NCBI GenBank assembly: GCA_902506225.1
Contig: LR733357.1
Location: 1 to 7,168, forward strand
Source of the DNA: Faucicola sp902506225
GTDB taxonomy: Bacteria > Pseudomonadota > Gammaproteobacteria > Pseudomonadales > Moraxellaceae
Direction of reading: 5' to 3'
DNA length: 7,168 bases
Part shown: positions 5,272 through 7,168 of the stretch, in pieces
How positions within the stretch are numbered: position 1 is the first letter of the stretch
Layout of the letters: every line of letters begins with the position of its first letter
Translations under genes and position numbers: made by a program
Notes under the pieces: model-generated
What the model was told of the DNA's origin: nothing
The model's database searches: none
Seen by the model: only the letters and a program-made list of their open reading frames with translations

Positions 5272-5557
5272 TGGCGTACTCCTTTTCTTGGCTTTTCGTT
5301 GGAAAAAAAGCCGTAATAATACGAATGATATTTTCTCTTTGTGTCCAAACCACAACCAACAAACGAGCTTGATTACTCATCCCGATAGTTAATGTTCTTT
5401 GCTCATCATAATCCCCAAAATCGTCCTTATCAATCGAATAATCATCAAAGAACACACTAGCGACTTCTTCCAAAGAAACCCCACGATTTTGATGGACTAA
5501 CTCAAACTTATCATCATGCCACTCAAAGACCATACCGAACAAATCAAGAATAGGCAT
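5258..5557 (-). CDS. brnT: BrnT-family ribonuclease toxin
   Basis: This 99-residue BrnT-type toxin belongs to a RelE-like ribonuclease family that arrests growth by cutting RNA. Family features in order are FEWHDDK (11-17), GVSLEEVASVF (26-36), an acidic stretch (38-52), ERF-like QRTLTIGMS (53-61), RLLVVVWTQRE (65-75) and IIRIITA (77-83). Two positions depart from the usual pattern: KHG before VSFEEA is NRG here, and the usual ISAR-x-A is ITAFFPT (81-87). Activity may therefore be altered. The ATG at 5557 lies 2 nt after the mobC stop and has GGTGG upstream. A later Met9 (MVFEW) is possible. Embedding in a mobilization operon ties toxin supply to mobC expression. Confidence 0.85.
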   Translation of the reverse strand: MPILDLFGMVFEWHDDKFELVHQNRGVSLEEVASVFFDDYSIDKDDFGDYDEQRTLTIGMSNQARLLVVVWTQRENIIRIITAFFPTKSQEKEYANARY

Positions 5558-5559
5558 AA

Positions 5560-5838
5560 TTAACCACCTTGATATTGACTAGCATTTGCCAAATCATTGT
5601 TAGCCACAATCAAAGACAACTCATTTTTAGCCCTATCCACACGCTTTAAATCTTGTTCCCTTAACTCACTTTGCATAATATCAAGCAAGCGTTTTGCATT
5701 GGCAGGACTTTTACGAGCATAAGCCAACATCATGCCACCAATAACCACCTTTTCGGCAGTATCTTGTTTCTTGATTCTTTCTTTCAATAAATTCGCTTTT
5801 TTCTCTAACTGTGCTAACTGCTGTTCTAAGTCTGCCAT
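5560..5838 (-). CDS. mobC: MobC-like relaxosome accessory protein
   Basis: This 92-residue protein should help MobA open oriT, as RSF1010 MobC does. Residues 3-26 are a coiled-coil-like helix (LEQQLAQLEKKANLLKERI). KVVIGGMMLAYA (30-41) aligns with KVLVGAMILAKV of RSF1010 MobC, and the rest is charged and helical. The open frame extends back to an ATG at 5868, but that codon overlaps the -10 box of the promoter at 5868-5895. The ATG at 5838, preceded by AAGG and GGTGG, is therefore the sensible start. It is divergent from mobA across oriT, the RSF1010 arrangement, and heads an operon of mobC, brnT, brnA and an unknown gene with gaps of 2 nt or overlaps. Confidence 0.82.
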   Translation of the reverse strand: MADLEQQLAQLEKKANLLKERIKKQDTAEKVVIGGMMLAYARKSPANAKRLLDIMQSELREQDLKRVDRAKNELSLIVANNDLANASQYQGG

Positions 5839-5867
5839 AACCACCGCCTTGTAATAAGATACACCCA

Positions 5868-5895
5868 ATTATAACACGGAACACACTATGGGCAA
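5868..5895 (-). promoter_or_regulatory. Promoter of the mobC-brnT-brnA operon
   Basis: On the minus strand TGTTATAAT forms an extended -10 with TATAAT at 5868-5873. TTGCCC at 5890-5895 is a fair -35 at 16 bp. Transcription would start near 5861 and the first good ATG is at 5838. Its closeness to the predicted nic (5908/5909) suggests relaxosome binding could repress it. Confidence 0.7.
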
Positions 5896-5902
5896 ATAAC
5901 AC

Positions 5903-5969
5903 GAAGTGCGAACTTACGAAAACTCTGATATAATTCCGCAAGCTACATTATCCAAAGTTTTCAAGTTCG
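5903..5969 (-). other. Predicted origin of transfer (oriT) with nic and inverted repeat
   Basis: On the minus strand, GTAAGTTCGCACTTC (5917 to 5903) aligns with the RSF1010 nic region GTAAGTGCGCCCTCC and has the same orientation relative to mobC. By analogy the nick falls between 5909 and 5908. Directly 5' of it is an inverted repeat: CGAACTTACGAAAACT (5909-5924) pairs with AGTTTTCAAGTTCG (5956-5969), giving 14 bp with a 2-nt AC bulge and a 31-nt loop. RSF1010 also has an inverted repeat just 5' of nic, used in ending transfer. The site lies between divergent mobC and mobA. Confidence 0.75.
5926..5934 (+). promoter_or_regulatory. mobA promoter (extended -10)
   Basis: TGATATAAT is a perfect extended -10 facing mobA. 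No good -35 is visible 15-18 bp upstream, which is acceptable for extended -10 promoters. It lies in the loop of the oriT inverted repeat, so relaxosome assembly could autoregulate mobA. The leader to ATG 6046 would be about 105 nt. Confidence 0.6.
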
Positions 5970-6045
5970 GCAGGCGTTCCCCCTTGCAACCCCCACAAAA
6001 CCCCTAAGGCGATTTTTTTAAAAAGACAAAAGAAAAATAAACATT

Positions 6046-7168
6046 ATGGCGATTTATCACCTTTCGACTAAACCAATATCACGCAGTAGCGGAAGAAGTG
6101 CCGTTGCGAGTATTGCATATCGTGCAGGGATTGCCATTACCGATGAGCGATTAGGTAAGACATACGATTATTCAAAACGTAAGGGAGTGATTTGGAAAGA
6201 AATTGCAAGCCCCAATGGTTTTAAAATTGACCGTAACGAGCTTTGGAACTTAGCGGAAAAAAGTGAAAATCGAAGCAATAGCCGAACGGCTAGAGAGATT
6301 GTGATTAATATTCCCCATGAGTTAATGCAGGGCGACCAAGCCACAGGCAAAATGCTGGCTTATGAGTTTGCCAGTCAGTTAAGTGAAAAATATCAAGTAG
6401 CGGTTGATGTGGCAGTTCATGCACCCGATAAGCAGGGAGATAATCGCAATTTTCACGCCCATTTGCTTTTGACAACAAGAAAAATTGAGCAAGACCGACA
6501 CGGCAACATCAAACTGACCGACAAATCTCAGCTTGAGATGAGCAATACCCAGTTAAAACAGGCAGGGCTATTATCCAATCAAGATGAACTCAAAGAAATC
6601 CGTAAGGCGTGGGCGGACTTAACCAACGAATATCTAGCCGAGCATGGCATAGATGAGCGTATCGACCACCGTAGCCACAAAGACAGGGGGCTAGACACTC
6701 TACCAACGGTTAAAATGGGTTGGCAAGCCACCGAACTGGAACGCCAAGGCATACGCACAGACGTGGGCGACAAAAACCGAGATATCAAAGCCTATAACAC
6801 CAATCTTGTGCAACAAAAAATCCTAGCCAGTGAGATAATAATTCAGCAAACGCTCAAAAATGCGTCTAAAACGTCCATAGAGCCACACGAAGGTGTTTCA
6901 TCTAGGGTAACACCAACTACCCCTATAAAATCGCAACAGAGTGAAATTAGAGCGCCTAGCGTTGATGTTAAAATAGATGTTTCCCAACACCCACAAAAAT
7001 TACCAACGAATGAACAAGATTGGCGGTCACAGTATGAAGCGTGGAAAGCCCAAAAAAATATCCCTGTGAGTGAGCAGACAACCCAACCGCCCAATGCCCT
7101 GCAAACGCTTGAGCAATCCGCCATGAGCAAGTATGAGCAATGGAAAGCCGAGAAAGCCCTTGCAGAGA
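6046..7168 (+). CDS. mobA: MobA/MobL (MobQ family) relaxase, 5' part; continues at 1-220
   Basis: This relaxase nicks oriT, attaches covalently to the 5' end and pilots the strand through a helper's type IV secretion channel. Read across the circle it has 406 residues. The start MAIYHLSTKP is nearly that of RSF1010 MobA, and Tyr25 in SIAYRAG sits where the RSF1010 catalytic tyrosine is. E84 (REIVINIP), H125, and H137/H139 in NRNFHAHLLL fit the metal-binding set. DHRSHKDRG (207-215) is the conserved downstream motif. Residues after about 260 are low-complexity and charged, with a repeated element (YEAWKAQK at 330-337, YEQWKAEK at 363-370). The primase fused to RSF1010 MobA is absent. The ATG at 6046 is chosen from the conserved N-terminus; its ribosome binding site is weak. 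It probably uses the promoter at 5926-5934 and is divergent from mobC. Confidence 0.95.
   Translation, partial: MAIYHLSTKPISRSSGRSAVASIAYRAGIAITDERLGKTYDYSKRKGVIWKEIASPNGFKIDRNELWNLAEKSENRSNSRTAREIVINIPHELMQGDQATGKMLAYEFASQLSEKYQVAVDVAVHAPDKQGDNRNFHAHLLLTTRKIEQDRHGNIKLTDKSQLEMSNTQLKQAGLLSNQDELKEIRKAWADLTNEYLAEHGIDERIDHRSHKDRGLDTLPTVKMGWQATELERQGIRTDVGDKNRDIKAYNTNLVQQKILASEIIIQQTLKNASKTSIEPHEGVSSRVTPTTPIKSQQSEIRAPSVDVKIDVSQHPQKLPTNEQDWRSQYEAWKAQKNIPVSEQTTQPPNALQTLEQSAMSKYEQWKAEKALAE

Noticed and set aside
5839..5868. Longer mobC start at ATG 5868 (102 residues)
   Set aside because: That ATG overlaps the -10 TATAAT of the operon promoter, so it would not be in the transcript.
5711..5941. 76-residue minus-strand open frame across mobC and oriT
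   Set aside because: It runs through the promoter and predicted nic in a frame different from mobC; composition looks random.
6843..7130. 95-residue minus-strand open frame
   Set aside because: It is antisense to the mobA coding sequence, with Cys/Ser-rich noise typical of a shadow frame.

Overview
This window reads as one complete small mobilizable plasmid from a low-GC Gram-negative proteobacterium. The first 122 bases are repeated exactly as the last 122 (1-122 = 7047-7168). Joining the ends gives a circle of 7046 bp and restores a single uninterrupted relaxase gene across the junction. The MobQ/RSF1010-type mobilization genes, the iteron and Rep_3 replicon, and one perfect copy of the Actinobacillus-type DNA uptake word (ACAAGCGGT) suggest the Moraxellaceae / Pasteurellaceae / Neisseriaceae neighbourhood. 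I cannot name the host from sequence alone.

Layout around the circle. (1) Mobilization: mobA runs rightward from 6046 across the junction to 220 and is followed, with an ATGA overlap, by a coiled-coil membrane protein gene (217-900). Divergent from mobA, a leftward operon carries mobC, a BrnT-like toxin, a BrnA-like antitoxin and an unknown 88-residue protein (5838 down to 4791). The gap between mobC and mobA (5839-6045) holds divergent promoters and an RSF1010-like oriT with a long inverted repeat ending at the predicted nic. (2) Replication: a leftward rep gene (3773-2802) sits beside a block of 21-bp iterons (3838-3933) and an AT-rich stretch. It overlaps a VbhA-like orphan antitoxin gene, which is followed by a large secreted protein of the phosphodiester glycosidase (NAGPA) family (2573-1047). 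(3) Cargo between the origin and the mob operon: a rightward two-gene cassette (4178-4744) encodes a small Sec-exported protein resembling the C-terminal tip of Rhs-type polymorphic toxins, plus a small acidic protein resembling the cognate immunity family. A strong 17-bp hairpin terminator closes it against the converging mob operon.

Together the genes describe a plasmid that replicates by iteron-bound Rep, is mobilizable by a helper through MobA/MobC/oriT, and is maintained by BrnT/BrnA. Its two exported cargo proteins look aimed at competitors or surface polymers. The strongest candidate for something undescribed is the free-standing, signal-peptide-bearing toxin-tip protein with its immunity gene. 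The plasmid-borne NAGPA-like enzyme coupled to the replication operon is second. All family assignments are from memory of family patterns; no searches were run.
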